Shown piece by piece: positions 48,334 to 60,704 of a DNA stretch of 64,000 nucleotides. The stretch lies in the NCBI GenBank assembly GCA_036244855.1, contig BQKZ01001627.1:24666-88665 (forward strand), given 5' to 3'. The notes under the pieces were generated by a model. That model worked only from the letters and a program-made list of their open reading frames with translations. It did no database searches and was not told the origin of the DNA. The first letter of the stretch is position 1. Every line of letters starts with the position of its first letter. The position numbers and the translations under genes were made by a program. Source of the stretch: Temnopleurus reevesii (Eukaryota; Echinodermata; Echinoidea; Temnopleuroida; Temnopleuridae).

Positions 48334-50001
48334 TTTGCTAGCGATAATTTCACCGTTCAAGACAAGATCAATCGTAAAGCAAACTTTGCAGTGAGTAAAC
48401 CAAAGTCGCTCATGCAGACAGTCTGAGGTGGGATAGATGAACGCACCGTGGTCGAACGTGTATCAATAGTTATCCTCATTCATCGAAGATAAGCTGGATG
48501 ACTAGCAATTTACCAGATGTCCGGTCACGTTTGCTAAAAGATACAGGTTTCTGACGATTAAAGATTGCTGCCGATAGGTATGTATCTGTGAGCGAACTGT
48601 CGACGTTTGAATGGGAACGATAAACTTCACTCGAGCATCTTCTTTCTACTTCTCTCGTCGACACGACACCCAGTCATATGACATGGCAGGCGCACGGGAA
48701 GGACATATTGTCCTGTCGTCTAATCAAAACCGTGAGGGATTTATCCATCGTTACCTTATTTTTTTGTACATTCGTTTCGCACCCTACACAAGAGCCGCCA
48801 CTTGAGTGTGTTCGTAGTTACACAAAAATGTCATGTACATATATAATCTGTTTTTCCCTTGGTAAATGCATTTCCAAATGTCTTTTTTTTTTCAAAATAA
48901 ACCAGGAAGTGATTTTAACGAATATGAATACTAAAATCAACCATAAAGCATAACAAGTAAAACATGAGGTTCAGAACACTCATGCCTGACAATTAATTGA
49001 CAGTCAAACGAATATTTTATATAAACTACTTTCTGGTTTCGTTTAACAATGTTTAAGAGGAAGCTTTATAAGTCATTTATTCAAGGTGACAGAAATTCGA
49101 TTGAGTTGATAATTTTGCAACAATATGTTGATACACATTCCAAAAACCACAGATTTTTTTTAAATGAACATATTTTTTTTATTTTTTTTTCTCTTTTAAA
49201 GTTTTTATTGATCAAATAAATTGTGAACAACATCAAAGTAACAATAATCATAGAACCATCATTTCAATAATCATTAATATAGTATAAAACAAAACAATAA
49301 CAAACGTGAAAATACAACATTGAAAATGGTGGCTAGTCCTACTTTATGCATGATGGAATCATTGTAAAACATGTGGATTGGATTTTCTTTTCTGAAATTA
49401 ACAACTGTTAGAATAAATGTTCAATTGGGGACCATTTTTTATAATGAATACTTTCAATTTTCCTTTCTTGGGCAATTACAAATTCAATATGTCTAATTTA
49501 TTTGTTTACAAATTCTTTAAATATTTTTTTCATCTGAACAATAAAGTCTGTTGATAAAATATTCTCCTTCACAATTTTTTTTAAAATATATTATCACGAG
49601 GAGTGTAATTTCTGATTTATGAACCACTCCTCTCCCAGGTAGCAAATACACCAAGTCAAAGCATGAACAAAACATTCCCATAAATATCTATCCAATACAT
49701 AAACCCCAAATATTCGATTCTTCAATGTCGTTTTTTTAACGAGTGGCACGTGCATGAAATCACGTCCATTATGTGGAAACAATGTGTAGGATCACGCCAG
49801 AATCATCATATATACACAACAAAACGGGAAGCTCTCTTTCAAAGTGAAATAACTTTTTAAAAGATGAATGTCCAGTAAAAAGGTTTAGGAAATAAAATGT
49901 ATGGCAAGCGTGTAGGTTTTCGTTCGAAATATAATTCATTCGAAATATAATTGTTCAATTTGACATTGGAAAAAATGTCAAAGTTTTTTTACACTGAGCA
50001 C
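48334..50001. other. Upstream region of receptor exon B; no gene seen
   Basis: The 5' flank of paralogue B (48334-48800) has moderate G+C and may carry its 5' UTR and promoter; no TATA element or shared block with the flank of paralogue A was recognised beyond the start context. From about 48830 the sequence is T- and A-rich with no supportable feature. Confidence 0.35.
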
Positions 50002-50167
50002 GATATAATTTATATCCGTAAAATTAAGTCGAACGCCATTTCAATGATCATTTGTAATGCAATCCAAATCGGAACCGGATTGTAATTGGTGTGTCTGCAT
50101 AGCTCGATACAAGGCGTACAGATCTATTGTCCCATGACCAACTTATTTAATGGAAATAGCTTATATC
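50002..50167. mobile_element. Small TIR element (MITE), family 4, copy 2
   Basis: Homologous to 11273-11422 over its length: GATATAATTTATATCCGTAA at the left end, AATTAAGTCGAACGCCATTT, AGATCTATTGTCCCATGACC, and GGAAATAGCTTATATC at the right end. The terminal repeats are less perfect than in copy 1. It ends 165 bp before a dead Tc1-type transposase. Confidence 0.75.
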
Positions 50168-50332
50168 CGGTTACTGTTATATCCTGTTACGGAGAGTTGT
50201 CGATAATTACGTGTTTTATGTTGTCCTGAATTCCATAGTATAATTGAAAATGAGTAGCTTTCTTGATAGTCAGTTTGAAAGGTAGTCAAATTAATTAGAA
50301 AATAACTTATCACCCTACTAATTCGAAAGTCA

Positions 50333-51115
50333 ATGTTATGTCTAAACTCACTTGGATGGGAAGTAATTTCCAAGCTTCTTAGAGTTCATGTTGCCACAAT
50401 ACAGAAAATGATCAAGAAACACAAAAATCCATACCGTGACGAATGTTGGGAAGCGCGGACGAAAACCTTTCATCTTGCTCGGAGAGTGCGGCGAGAAGTC
50501 CAGGTATATCTCTTACCTCTTACAAGGCTCTCTAGGATCACCCTGGTATCTGGAGAGACAATCAAGCGCACTTTGCACGAGGAAGGTGTTCCTGGACACA
50601 TCATTCATGGACGTCGACCAAGAAACATACCACTTCCTAAGAAGCATTGCGAAGCTCCACTGATATTTACAAGGAGGCATGAGGACAATGATCCAAGCTT
50701 CTGATCATCAGTTCTATCATGTCTATGGTCGGACGAGACCAAAATGGAGAATGGAGAATGGCTGATTACCAAAAAACAATGACCCCAAACATACTGCGAA
50801 GGCCAAAGGCAGTCAAGATATGATTCGAGGGCAAGAATGTCCTAGAGCGACCAAGTCAAAGCCCGGACCTCGATCCCATTGAGAATCTGGAAGGTACTTA
50901 AAGACCAAAGTTCAGGTCAAAAGACCAAAGTTCAGAACTTCAGGTCAAAAGACCTTCCTACCTCTAAGACCTGTAGATGTCAAAGAACAGTGGGCAAATT
51001 ACTGTTCCAGTAGAGATGTACCAGAGTCTTGTGGGCAAGTACAAGAACCATTTGGAGGCCGCCGTTACCAACTTACTAAATCTAACTTGAACTATATCAA
51101 GAAACGTTATGAATA
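50333..51115 (+). pseudogene. Tc1/mariner-type transposase remnant
   Basis: Pieces of a Tc1-family transposase appear in order in different frames. 50333-50704 keeps the helix-turn-helix region (VHVATIQKMIKKHKN, then VSGETIKRTLHEEGVPG) and RRPRNIPLPKKH. At about 50713, LWSDETK holds the first catalytic Asp. At 50778, NDPKHTAKA holds the second. At about 50856, QSPDLDPIENL holds the final acidic residue. The second and third are about 33 codons apart, close to DD34E. The first and second are only some 20-25 codons apart where intact elements have far more, so an internal deletion removed much of the catalytic core. Frameshifts, stops (TGA at 50702) and a small AAAGTTCAGGTCAAAAGACC duplication confirm it is dead. 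Confidence 0.85.
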
Positions 51116-52907
51116 ATTCTTGATGAGCCATCTTTGGTAAAAAGATTAATAAGATACCACAGAACTGTGAAATTCATTTAATTGTCTTGTGTAATAGTGT
51201 CTGTATATATTTTTCAGTTGTTTAATAAGATAGAGTAACATTTTCTAAAGAACATAGATGAAAAAAAATGGATATGAATACGTTAATTCTGCAGGTTAAT
51301 ATATTCACGTTGAAAGTTTTTATTCTTTAATTATTCAGAAATGGGCTGTTTTATGCCAGCCCCACATACATCATGCTAAAAGGGTGCTAACCGTTCTGGA
51401 ATATGAATGAGGAGTAATTCCATATGAAGTCAAGGCTCTCATCACAAGTGTATGACTGAGAGTATCATGGTTATTGTTGTTATGATTTTTTGAACTTGCG
51501 TTTGAGCTGTTTCAGCTATTTTCGTTATTCACATTATAACTTTGCATTGATCGCATGCATATTCGGTTGGCATCACTCTAAAGCAAAGATTTACATTCTT
51601 GAATTTTTAAAGTTCACTTAAACATCGGTAATATCAACTTCTCTTTGTATTTTTTGCATTTCGCCTTTTGCTCTTACGACACAAGATAGAAGTTATCGAT
51701 TATGGAATAATGCCAATGACAACGTGTAGTTCATATCTCGGTAGAGAGGATGTAAGAGTTTGAAAACCCCTGTAAGATTTCTTTGTTGGTTAATATCAGC
51801 CGAGTGACCGAATTTGTCAATATTTTTTTTTCGACTCAAGCAAATAGAAAACGGGGAGTTTGCAAATAGCTGATATATCACTGGCCTACTTGCAGACAAC
51901 ATCACTTACACATTTCCCCTTAAGAACAAACATGTAAGTGAAGTGTTAAAGGAATTTGTTTTGTTTAAATGCCTCGGAGAGACAAAAACATTATCTCTCG
52001 GGAGGGAAAAATATAAAGTACCAAAAGACGGCCGAGCATGTCGCGCCAAATGTTCCAGATTCTGTGCGAAAATCAATGACAGGCATCCAAACAGACATTC
52101 AAGCTCTGCTTTCCGGCATCAATTATGCGCTAAAATGGTGTTAGTAGCTCCATGAAATTGCCCGAACCTTCAAGAGAGCAGGCCCCATGCATTATTTTGA
52201 CGTGCGATATTGAGCTTCTGCATGGTCTCAGACAGCAGGATATGAAGAGAAAACAGTGTGGCCGGATATATATTGTTGTCTAACTGCCCCGTTGAGTGGC
52301 GTTAGGGATGTTTGTCCAGCATTGGAGTGGTCTTGCTAGACTTTGAGGAGATATTTGGGAGGTAGAGGTATTTTCAGGGTAATTGTTTTTGTGCCATTGA
52401 ATTCCCATCAGCAGCCCCTCCATAAACATACACACACAGACACAAGCACACTCACACATACATACGCACATACGCAAACACACGCGTGAAAACGTATCAG
52501 AATTCCCCATGTGGGACTGTGTGTACGGAGTTGCCAATACGCATCCTTGTATTTCGCTAACCTGCTAACTGGCCTTCGATAGGATTTAAACACATTATAT
52601 TTTACATCCACTGCTTTCCAGTTTAAATTCTTACTTTTCCCCTGATAAATACCATTACATGAATATGAACCCGACACAAAGTAATTTAAAGCTGTTTTAA
52701 GGGCTTTTCCCAACATCCCAAGGTGGTTAAAGGTCCAAGCTGTACTATAACATCGTTACAATTTCCACAATGATGTACATTTATTTACACACACACACAC
52801 GCGCACACGCACACACAAACACAAATGTAATTTCATTTCATTAAGGTACAACTTTTTACTTCGCTATCAACTGTTATCATGAGCAACTATTACATTTAAA
52901 CATAAAT
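51116..52907. other. No gene seen
   Basis: AT-rich DNA with CA-rich patches at about 52428-52490 and 52788-52820. Overlapping frames at 51943-52155 and 52280-52716 have no domain; the latter are biased by the CA repeat. Confidence 0.4.
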
Positions 52908-53222
52908 ATCTAAGATTCAAGATTCAAGATACAAAATCCATTGCTTTCACAATTTCATAAATTTGCGTTGTCTTGAATGTATGTGAGAAAAATCAAAAGA
53001 AGAGGTAGAAAATAATCGAAGTCGATTCAAATACAAAGGGAAGGAATTGTAATTTGGTATATCATTATCATTAGTCGGTTTACACATTGTTATAATGTCT
53101 GTTTCCATTTTGAGAGCAGGTGCTTCTCTCAGTTTGTCGTAGACCTGAGGATTTAAGAATCCTATAAACATTATTCCACTATTTTGCTGCTTATGAACAC
53201 TTCTGGCAATTGAAAACAATGG
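52908..53222 (-). mobile_element. Probable LINE 3' fragment
   Basis: The left edge, read on the minus strand, ends in a TTGTATCTTGAATCTTGAAT short tandem tail, typical of CR1-like LINE 3' ends. In front of it a 90-codon minus-strand frame (53219-52947; ARSVHKQQNSGIMFIGFLNP, then DKLREAPALKMET) could be the tail of a degraded ORF2 or 3' UTR. No RT motif is present. Confidence 0.4.
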
Positions 53223-54148
53223 ATCAGTATGTCATTAGCCTCATTCTCGAGTCTCAACAGATTTATTGAGTTTTACAAACTCTCTACATGTCCATGGTTC
53301 GAAAATGGTTAGGGGCACAAATGAGGAGTTGATGCGTTAAATAGCGACTGTCCTGCAAGACTGTTTGAGGCGCCATCACTCTGTTTTGAGAGTTTGTGTC
53401 GATGAATGCTGATTTACGGCAAAACTTTGAATCTTTTGTCTAATGGAAAATTCGGTTGTAGGCAATACCAGGGAACGTAAGGTCAGGGTCTCGGTATACT
53501 GGAATCCTCCCTATCACATCCCTATCCATACACGGATGAATTTGCTACAGTAAAAAGTGATAAGTCCTCCTTCTTAATCTTTTGTTCCATTTCTCACCGA
53601 GCGCGGCACGAACGAAGCGTTATTTAACTTTGGAGTGTCATTAGTGGATATTCTTTTAAAATGCTCTAAATATTGATTTTTGTCTTCTCAGCTATTGAGA
53701 TCAGATAAACTGTAAATGTTGAATAGATGAATTAAGAATTCTCTTCATGATCATCACATGTGCTAGACACTGTATACCACATAACCACAGGAATAGGAGA
53801 AGTCAAAATGGCCACATGCCATCCTGGCTTTAAGATTTGTATGATGGGACTCATATTTTGTTTTTGGTAATTCTATCCAGTTATGACTGATGGCAAACAC
53901 TACACAGATGCATTACCACGTCTTTAGTTTCGGCCAAAATTAGGAACGCCTTGTGATAAAAACACAACGTTTGTGACAAGATCGCGGTGCTATATTGACA
54001 AGATTTTGTAATTGATTATCTGTTTGAGTGGTAACCTTGTATCTTATTTCTAGGATTTCTAAAACTTTTCTAAAATTGTCAACTAACATCTGTTAACATC
54101 TCACTTCGTAAGTGGCTTACAATCTGAGTAAAATAATATGAGCAGTTT
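53223..54148. other. No gene seen
   Basis: Spacer between two LINE fragments; no supportable feature. Confidence 0.4.
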
Positions 54149-54280
54149 GGAATTTGGAATTTATTCATTTGAACGTCATTGACATGTACAGCCAACATTT
54201 TGTTCTGATTGGAATTTGGAATTTGGAATTTATTCATTTGAACGTCATTGACATGTACAGCCAACATTTTGTTCTGATTA
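54149..54280 (-). repeat. Doubled LINE 3'-terminal block, about 62-bp unit x 2
   Basis: GGAATTTGGAATTTATTC, ATTTGAACGTCATTGACATG and TACAGCCAACATTTTGTTCT occur twice in direct tandem, separated only by extra TTGGAATTTGG units. One copy of the same block lies at 21645-21702. Confidence 0.9.
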
Positions 54281-54910
54281 CATTTTTTTCATACACATTG
54301 TGGTATATCAAACAAATTATTCAAAGTAAAGAACATATAAATGATTTAGTAACAATAATGAAACAATTGTATATGACATTAAATAAATATTTGACAACAA
54401 CCATTTGTTACAATACACATCGAATCTATACAATTAATACATATTTATAGGTCAAATTTAAACAATTACAAATACAAAAGCGGTTTCTTCGAGCATTTGG
54501 AAAGAAATATTGGTGTAATAATGTGATATATACATATAGGTTAACTAGCATAAAGGTTTAGCGTCCACATACATAATGATTTCATTTTGCAGTTTAGAAC
54601 TCCCCTCGTTTATTTATTATGCACTTAATGAATTTACCGAAATTAGCAATCAAGCTTAATGATGTGAATGAACTGATCTTTGGGGGTTAGGTTTAAGAAA
54701 TTATTATCATTTTTGCTTATGTCTTCGAACAATGTGCGTCTTTCCTTTGTGTATCTTGCACATTCAAGTACTAAATGAATTTCATCGCCGACTTTTCCCA
54801 TTTCACACTCGTTACAGAGCCTTAAATTTTGGGGGATTTTAGTGGGGCGTCGGTGTCTTCCAGTTTCAATCTCAAGGTTATGTGAGCTGATTCGTAGTCG
54901 GCATATATTT
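54149..54910 (-). mobile_element. 5'-truncated LINE: C-terminal part of ORF2 and 3' UTR
   Basis: On the minus strand from about 54905 the frame reads RLRISSHNLEIETGRHRRP, then a CCHC knuckle with CNEC and, 12 residues on, HLVLEC, then RRTLFEDI and LTPKDQFIHII. This is the layout of the C-terminal end of non-LTR retrotransposon ORF2 proteins (CR1/L2-like). The frame closes at a TAA near 54649, while the adjacent frame continues NFGKFIKCIINKRGEF before a stop, showing a frameshift. About 430 bp of 3' UTR follows, ending in a doubled terminal block (54149-54280). The RT and endonuclease are missing, and an upstream in-frame stop confirms decay. Confidence 0.75.
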
Positions 54911-57639
54911 TATCTAATGTTGTAGTGTTGGGATCGAATATTGAAAATGTCTCCACAACATAATGTTTAAACCCTGGTTACTTGATTATTGACTGGATTA
55001 ATATCTTTCATATAATCAGGAGCAATTTTATCAAAAATAGATGGAAAGTTAAATAATTATATGTCGTACGGGACACAGAAAATGATTTACTCCAGAGTAA
55101 AAACACTTCATAATTATATGACAAACAGCATTTCCGCAATCAAAGAATCAAGAGTCATATCAATTTAAGATAAAAGCTTATTTTGAAATGTGTTTTATTT
55201 TAGCTGGTCGTTATCACCGAGAATACCCGGAAAGAAAAATTTCATGGAATTACCCAAATGCGTTACAGTTACCCTAGATACATATAATTAAAACTCGTAC
55301 CCCGATCGCGTTTTTACTGTGAACAGCCGGGTGAATACCGAACGTTTTTTCCTCACCGTATCAGACACTATATAGATCAGCACAATGAAATTGACGGTAA
55401 AACAGTCGGAGTGCCATGTCAGATTGCATGGGAACAACTGTCTGAACAACGCCGACTAAACATCCTGAATGTTCCTATTAATCATTGGAACTAAAAAGGC
55501 GGATGGAAATGGCGATGAACAATATTTTCATCAAGTGCAATATTTTACACTAAATGCGTATAAAAATATTGACGATGGACAGATAGAGGTTTACCAAATA
55601 CAGAGTTTTTTTTTATTAACTTTATTTTTCATGTTTAACTTCTGATTATACGTCTAATGTTGAGCTAAATATAAATGATTTGTATAGACAAATTGTCAAT
55701 AACAAGATTAATTTCGCTTAGAAAGTGGAACTAAATGAATTTGTTATGATGTTTACTCCATTGTGAATTTTCTCGGTTATTAGTATCACTTGTTGGATAT
55801 CAGGAAACCTAAAAACTGCACCAAAATGGATTTATGCAAGGAAAGGGAGAAAATGGGAACATGTTCTGAGAGCAATAATAGGAACTTCTGGTTGAGCAAC
55901 GAGGAAGGGGGTATGAAATTATTTGGAGGCAGCTTTGATTCTGACATAAGGGTTTCCAACGAGATAGTTCGACAGAATAAACAACAAGTAGTTAATGGGA
56001 AATGGGAAAGGGTGTGGGACGTTAGTGTATGCCCCTTTCTCCCCTTTCTCTGCGTATGTGAGATTTGTTTGTATGTGTGTGTATGTGCCATGCGTGTGTG
56101 AATTAGGTAAAGTTCACACAAATGAGGGAGCATTTAGGGAAGAAAAATAGTCTCCCGAACATGTCCAACGGTACCAGTATGGAAAAAGAGTATAACAATA
56201 CGGTAGCTAGAATTTGAGGAGAAAATAATGGAAGGATATACAGATGGTTTAAGTAAAAGGATGGAGACATAGTAAAAGGAAGTACAGATAGTAAATAAAG
56301 TGCGTTGAAAGGAGGTGACTCGTCTGGGGTTATAGATCGAGAAAGGAGAAAGTAGAGCAAGGCGTGAAATATCCTGTCAAACTCAAGAGATATCGGGAGT
56401 AATTTAAGGTTTGTTTTACTTCACCTCCCACCTCTTATCTCTTCCATTCAACGTGACAAGTGATTTAGGAATCAGGAACGTCGTAACTTCTAATAATGTT
56501 AGTTTCATTAAAAAAAAACACATTTAGTCCGGGCAAAGTTTGCCCTGTTCTGTTTCTATCTCACTTAAATAAAGATCCTTCAATGGTGAAGTTATCATGA
56601 TACATATGATAGCTGCATCATTTTGTCACAAATTGTCATAAGTTTTTTAATATTACCTAATCTCCTCCATTTTGGCGCAAGGCATTTTGACACCCTGGAC
56701 ATAAACAATCGATGTTCACGCAAGCATTCATGAAAAATCATAGTATTTATATATTTGAAAATCCTCTGATAATAGTTTGAAATTAATTTTATGACATTTC
56801 AAAAGTGTAAAGTCTTTTATATACATTCTTTAAAACAGTTTTTATGAGATAAAATCCTTTCAAAAGTGTTTTGTACAGAGGACTTTTGACAGAATCCCGT
56901 TCCTTTTTTTTCGTTGTATGATTAGAGCGTGAATGGGTATCTTTTTAAGAATAACTCACTTTGTCTATCACTATAATTTTGGCTAAGCTTGATTTTTTGG
57001 TCAAATATCTTTTGCAATTTTTTTCTTAATTTGACTTGTTAAAACGACCAAATTGATATGAAAGAGTCTGATCATCAATAACATAACAGACAAGACACTA
57101 ATTTCTGTAACCTGCATCTAAATTTAAAAAAAAAAGCAATTTGTTGTTTATTTTACATTCTTTAAAAAGGGACATCTGTGACTTTCAAAAAGTGACACTT
57201 TTTCTTCTATGTGTATTCAATAAAGCATGACAAATTGGATCATGCTGACTTTTGCACACAGACTAGTCGAGAATCTGATAAGAATTACCTGCAATTTTCT
57301 TTATTAGTCACTCCCCCGTTAAAGAGTTATGTGACATTTTATTAAGAGGGGAAATACCTTTTTGGTTGTTTAGATCCACATTCCCCTCTGATTAAAGAGA
57401 GAAAATGTTCATCTCAAAATCAAAGTACTTGTATTTCAATTCAGAACATTATCGCATCACATACGACAGATAATTACGAGTGAATGTGTTTTGTCATATA
57501 CAATTCCATGAAGTTAGGTGTCACATGGATAACATTACATTTTAATAAGTATAATAATAGCCTCCTTACTCAGAAAAACAAGGCCACCTGTAAGTTCTTA
57601 TTTTCCATGTTCTTTATTTTTGTAAGAATCTTAGAGGGA
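54911..57639. other. No gene seen
   Basis: AT-rich DNA. Opposite-strand frames at 55786-56133 (115 codons minus, 103 codons plus) overlap one another. The plus frame is charged (KEREKMGTCSESNNRNFW) and the minus frame is Ser/His/Leu-rich through a GTATGTGTGT patch. Neither has a domain. The rest (56400-57480) is very AT-rich. Confidence 0.35.
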
Positions 57640-57880
57640 ATAATGATCCTGAAATGGCTGTATACCTGACATCAAATAGAGATCCAGAAGATGAAAAGTG
57701 TGGTGTAATGGTGGTAATTGCCGCCGCAGGAAGAACGAGTCGCAGCACGTATACAGAGTTACGATGGCGCCAAAGGCTAAGAACGATGCAGAAGAAAGGG
57801 CGCGAAAAAAAAGTTTCATTGCGTCATAGTCTGGGGTTTTCGTCGGTAGAATAGTACCGGCCAACACGCAATGGCAGGAA
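57640..57880. other. G+C- and CpG-richer island, coding strand undecided
   Basis: Against an AT-rich background this 240-bp patch carries many CpGs (GCCGCCGCAGG, GAGTCGCAGCACG, GATGGCGCC). Both strands are open. The plus frame 57654-57854 is basic (TYTELRWRQRLRTMQKKG). The minus frame 57867-57631 is hydrophobic (FFRALSSASFLAFGAIVTLY) and has AG before ACTATGACGC and a TCAG|GTATAC that could be splice sites. It may be an exon or promoter-like island. Product not recognised. Confidence 0.25.
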
Positions 57881-59343
57881 TGGCAGGAAATGGCACGTCG
57901 TTAACAAAAGTGTCATTGGTAAATGTTTGATTTGTATCCTACTTATACAATCACAGGATATGTAAATATTTGACACGTAATTAAAATCTAATTAACCGAC
58001 AGCTTTCATTAACTTTCTATCAATCATCATCATTAGTGTCTTGAAAGATACTTCTATCGCGTGGCTTAATGGTTTCTTTATAACCTATAGTATGCAGATT
58101 TGATTGAAGTTAATATCTAAATCAAACATTTGATTACTGAACAGCGAGCAAACTGACGCATGCTTTTATTTATTTCAATATCACAAACTGTTTAAAAATA
58201 TTCCACGTGTCATGGGCGTGGGTTCGAGACGTTGATGTAGGACTGAGGGTAGCAACCACTCTGTTGCAAAGACGCATAGTAAGTTGGACTTTGTGACAGG
58301 TAAGCAAATTAAAAAGTAAGTAGAAGAAGATGAGCATTTTCAACTTCTTTTAAAAAAAAAGCATGCAATTGTGTCGTAGACCTTAGTCTACAATATACAC
58401 ACTTTGGAATAAAGGTCCAATATTGCACCTTTAAAATGTGCAAACACACGCAATAACAGGAGCACCTTTTGAGTGAAGAATTGTAACATTTTTGGTAAGA
58501 AAAATCTCGAACCACAAAAGATATGATTATGCATTCTGCAGAGTGCTCAGATGATTCAAATCCGCACCATTAAAGACGTGGGATTGCTTGTTGCTAGCTA
58601 TTCGTATCGTGCAACACTCCCATGCATGAACGATTTGCGACTTTAAAAGATATCAAACAATGACCCCATACCACAGTGTCTGCTTGAGGTTGTCAAAAGG
58701 TACAACATTGCACCTTTTCGAGTTTTGCCTCATATTGCTGCTTTTCGGGAAGGTATGCAACCTTATTGGTACGCCATCAAATGATTCAATTTCCGCATTT
58801 TTCATTTAATATCATTGTGAGGAATTACGAGTGCATCTTTTGAATTGATTCGTATATCTCAATGGAAATATTCATTCGAGTAGGAAATTCATTTATTTTT
58901 TTTCCTTCTCCTTTTTCTTCTGAGGCTGCTGTTTCTTACTACTCTAAACACTACCTTCCATTTATTCCTTCCTTTTCTGGTTTTAATGACGGCGTAGGAT
59001 CACCGAATCGTTGGAGAATGGAGAAAAAGAAGAAAGATTTAGTGGGAAGCTGCTGAATACTGATACTATCAATCGATTAGGTCTAGAAGTAATTCACTGA
59101 CTGGAGGGCATAGGGTTCGATAAAGGTTCGTTCATATTCTGTTTGAGGTTTTAGACACTCGCGGTTATCATCTCATTATTAAATCTATTCATGGCATTGC
59201 TTACTATAAATACCACGAGAATCAATAAAAACATTTCTGGTTATTCAGATCATTGTTATTTGCATTATTATGAGGATTGAAAATGTTGAATTAGGAATAT
59301 AAATGTATAATCATTGACATATTTTCCTTTCCTCAAGTTCACG
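57881..59343. other. No gene seen
   Basis: AT-rich DNA. A CGTGGGTTCGAGAC B-box-like string at about 58218 has no A-box partner at the right distance. Open frames at 58309-58515 and 58862-59056 have no domains. Confidence 0.35.
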
Positions 59344-59580
59344 GGATGCGCAACAAAACTGTATAGTGGTTCCGATTCTCACCTTTCAACCTGAGGGTCA
59401 TAGGTTGGAATCCCACCATAGCGTTAATTTTCTTCAGCAATAAATTTATCCACCCTGATTGTGCTGCACTCAACACAGGTGAGGCGAATGGGTACCGGTT
59501 GGAAGAAATTTCTTGAATACAGTGAACGCCGAATGGTAGCCATTATATAGTAGGGTAATAATGCTCAAAACGCTTCGTAT
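59344..59580 (+). mobile_element. tRNA-derived SINE, copy 1
   Basis: The head has an A-box-like TATAGTGGTTCCGATTC, an ACCTTTCAACCTGAGGGTCA arm and a good B box (AGGTTGGAATCCC). The body, GTTAATTTTCTTCAGCAA, ATTTATCCACCCTGATTGTG, CTGCACTCAACACAGGTGAG and GAATGGGTACCGG, is shared with the minus-strand copy at 60705-60950. The tail region has GCCGAATGGTAGCC and GGGTAATAATGC. The body resembles a SINE type I associate with echinoderm genomes; that assignment is from memory and was not searched. Confidence 0.7.
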
Positions 59581-59971
59581 TCCTTTTTTTTTTGTAAATG
59601 CTGTGTTTTACTATCATTAATTGATATAATTTATGTTATCTAATGACTCATATAAGATAACGCTAGTTTTGACATGTATAGGACGCACTTTAAGCTTTTT
59701 GATATGTATCATCATAACAAAAATATGTATTTCTGATAGTGAATTTAATTTTTAACTGCAAGTGCTACTGACAAAGTGTGAAACCTCCAAAGGAATTGAA
59801 GGTGTGAATTGACCTGGAAGTGTTCAATACCGCCCTCTCGATATCCTATGATCATCGATAGTGTGGTGATACGCCTTGCCTTCTCAATGTACCAACACTA
59901 TGATCTCTCGATCTATATCCGCACTATATCGTGGTCTCGTTCTTGACGATCCGTTCACAATTCGTCACCGA
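59581..59971. other. No gene seen
   Basis: AT-rich spacer up to the assembly gap. Confidence 0.4.
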
Positions 59972-60030
59972 NNNNNNNNNNNNNNNNNNNNNNNNNNNNN
60001 NNNNNNNNNNNNNNNNNNNNNNNNNNNNNN
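59972..60030. other. Assembly gap (59 N)
   Basis: A run of unresolved bases. Open frames reading through it are meaningless. Confidence 0.99.
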
Positions 60031-60043
60031 GGGTTGGGGGGGT

Positions 60044-60089
<46 letters not shown>

Positions 60090-60095
60090 CGGGGG
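60031..60095 (+). repeat. Poly-G run beside the gap
   Basis: Nearly pure G with a TT, a T and a C as the only interruptions, ending in GTCTAAAAAAAAGG. It may be a genuine G-tract that stalled sequencing, or low-quality contig-end sequence; its length is unreliable. The poly-Gly open frames are artefacts. Confidence 0.9.
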
Positions 60096-60704
60096 TCTAA
60101 AAAAAAGGCACCCCTTCATAAACAAATGTCATCCCTTCTCGGAAAAAGAAACGAAATGGTCTTCAAGAATTTGGGCGCCCCAATGGAGAGCTCATTTTGC
60201 ACGTCGCTTTAATCACTTTATTTGCCATTCCTTCTGCTTACCCGCTAGCATCTAGTCCCCAAAGCACATCCAGGATAGGCGTACGCATTGATATGTCTCT
60301 AAACTGACTTTATGACTGTAGATTGCAAGAAAGTTTGCTAGTCAGTCATGCACCTGTTGAAATATCTCCATCCCATTCGAGTATCATAAGTTGCACAAAA
60401 TAATCAAATGATGGTAACACGAGTGGCTGTGCGACAGGATGCCACCATGAGTTGAGTCTCCCGAGTGGCTGGTCGTATCTAGATTTAGGACATGTTCATG
60501 AAATGTCACTTGCGCACAGTTGAAACCACATCCGGTTTGTGCAACCACTTGCCACAAGCACGACAACTCACACGAAATTAAGAAACCGGTCGTGCAATAT
60601 ATGATGAGAACTCACCCTGCATGCATGTGCACAAATATGGTTTGATAACATACAGTCATAGATTCTGACTGATTCAAAATTCACATCCATGCTTGGATTG
60701 AAAC
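60096..60704. other. No gene seen
   Basis: Mixed-composition spacer. A 60-codon minus-strand frame at 60384-60566 is Cys/His-rich by chance (CLWQVVAQTGCGFNCAQ) with no recognised zinc-finger spacing. Confidence 0.35.

Noticed and set aside
59876..60255. Poly-Gly frames around the N run
   Set aside because: They run through unresolved bases and a poly-G stretch.
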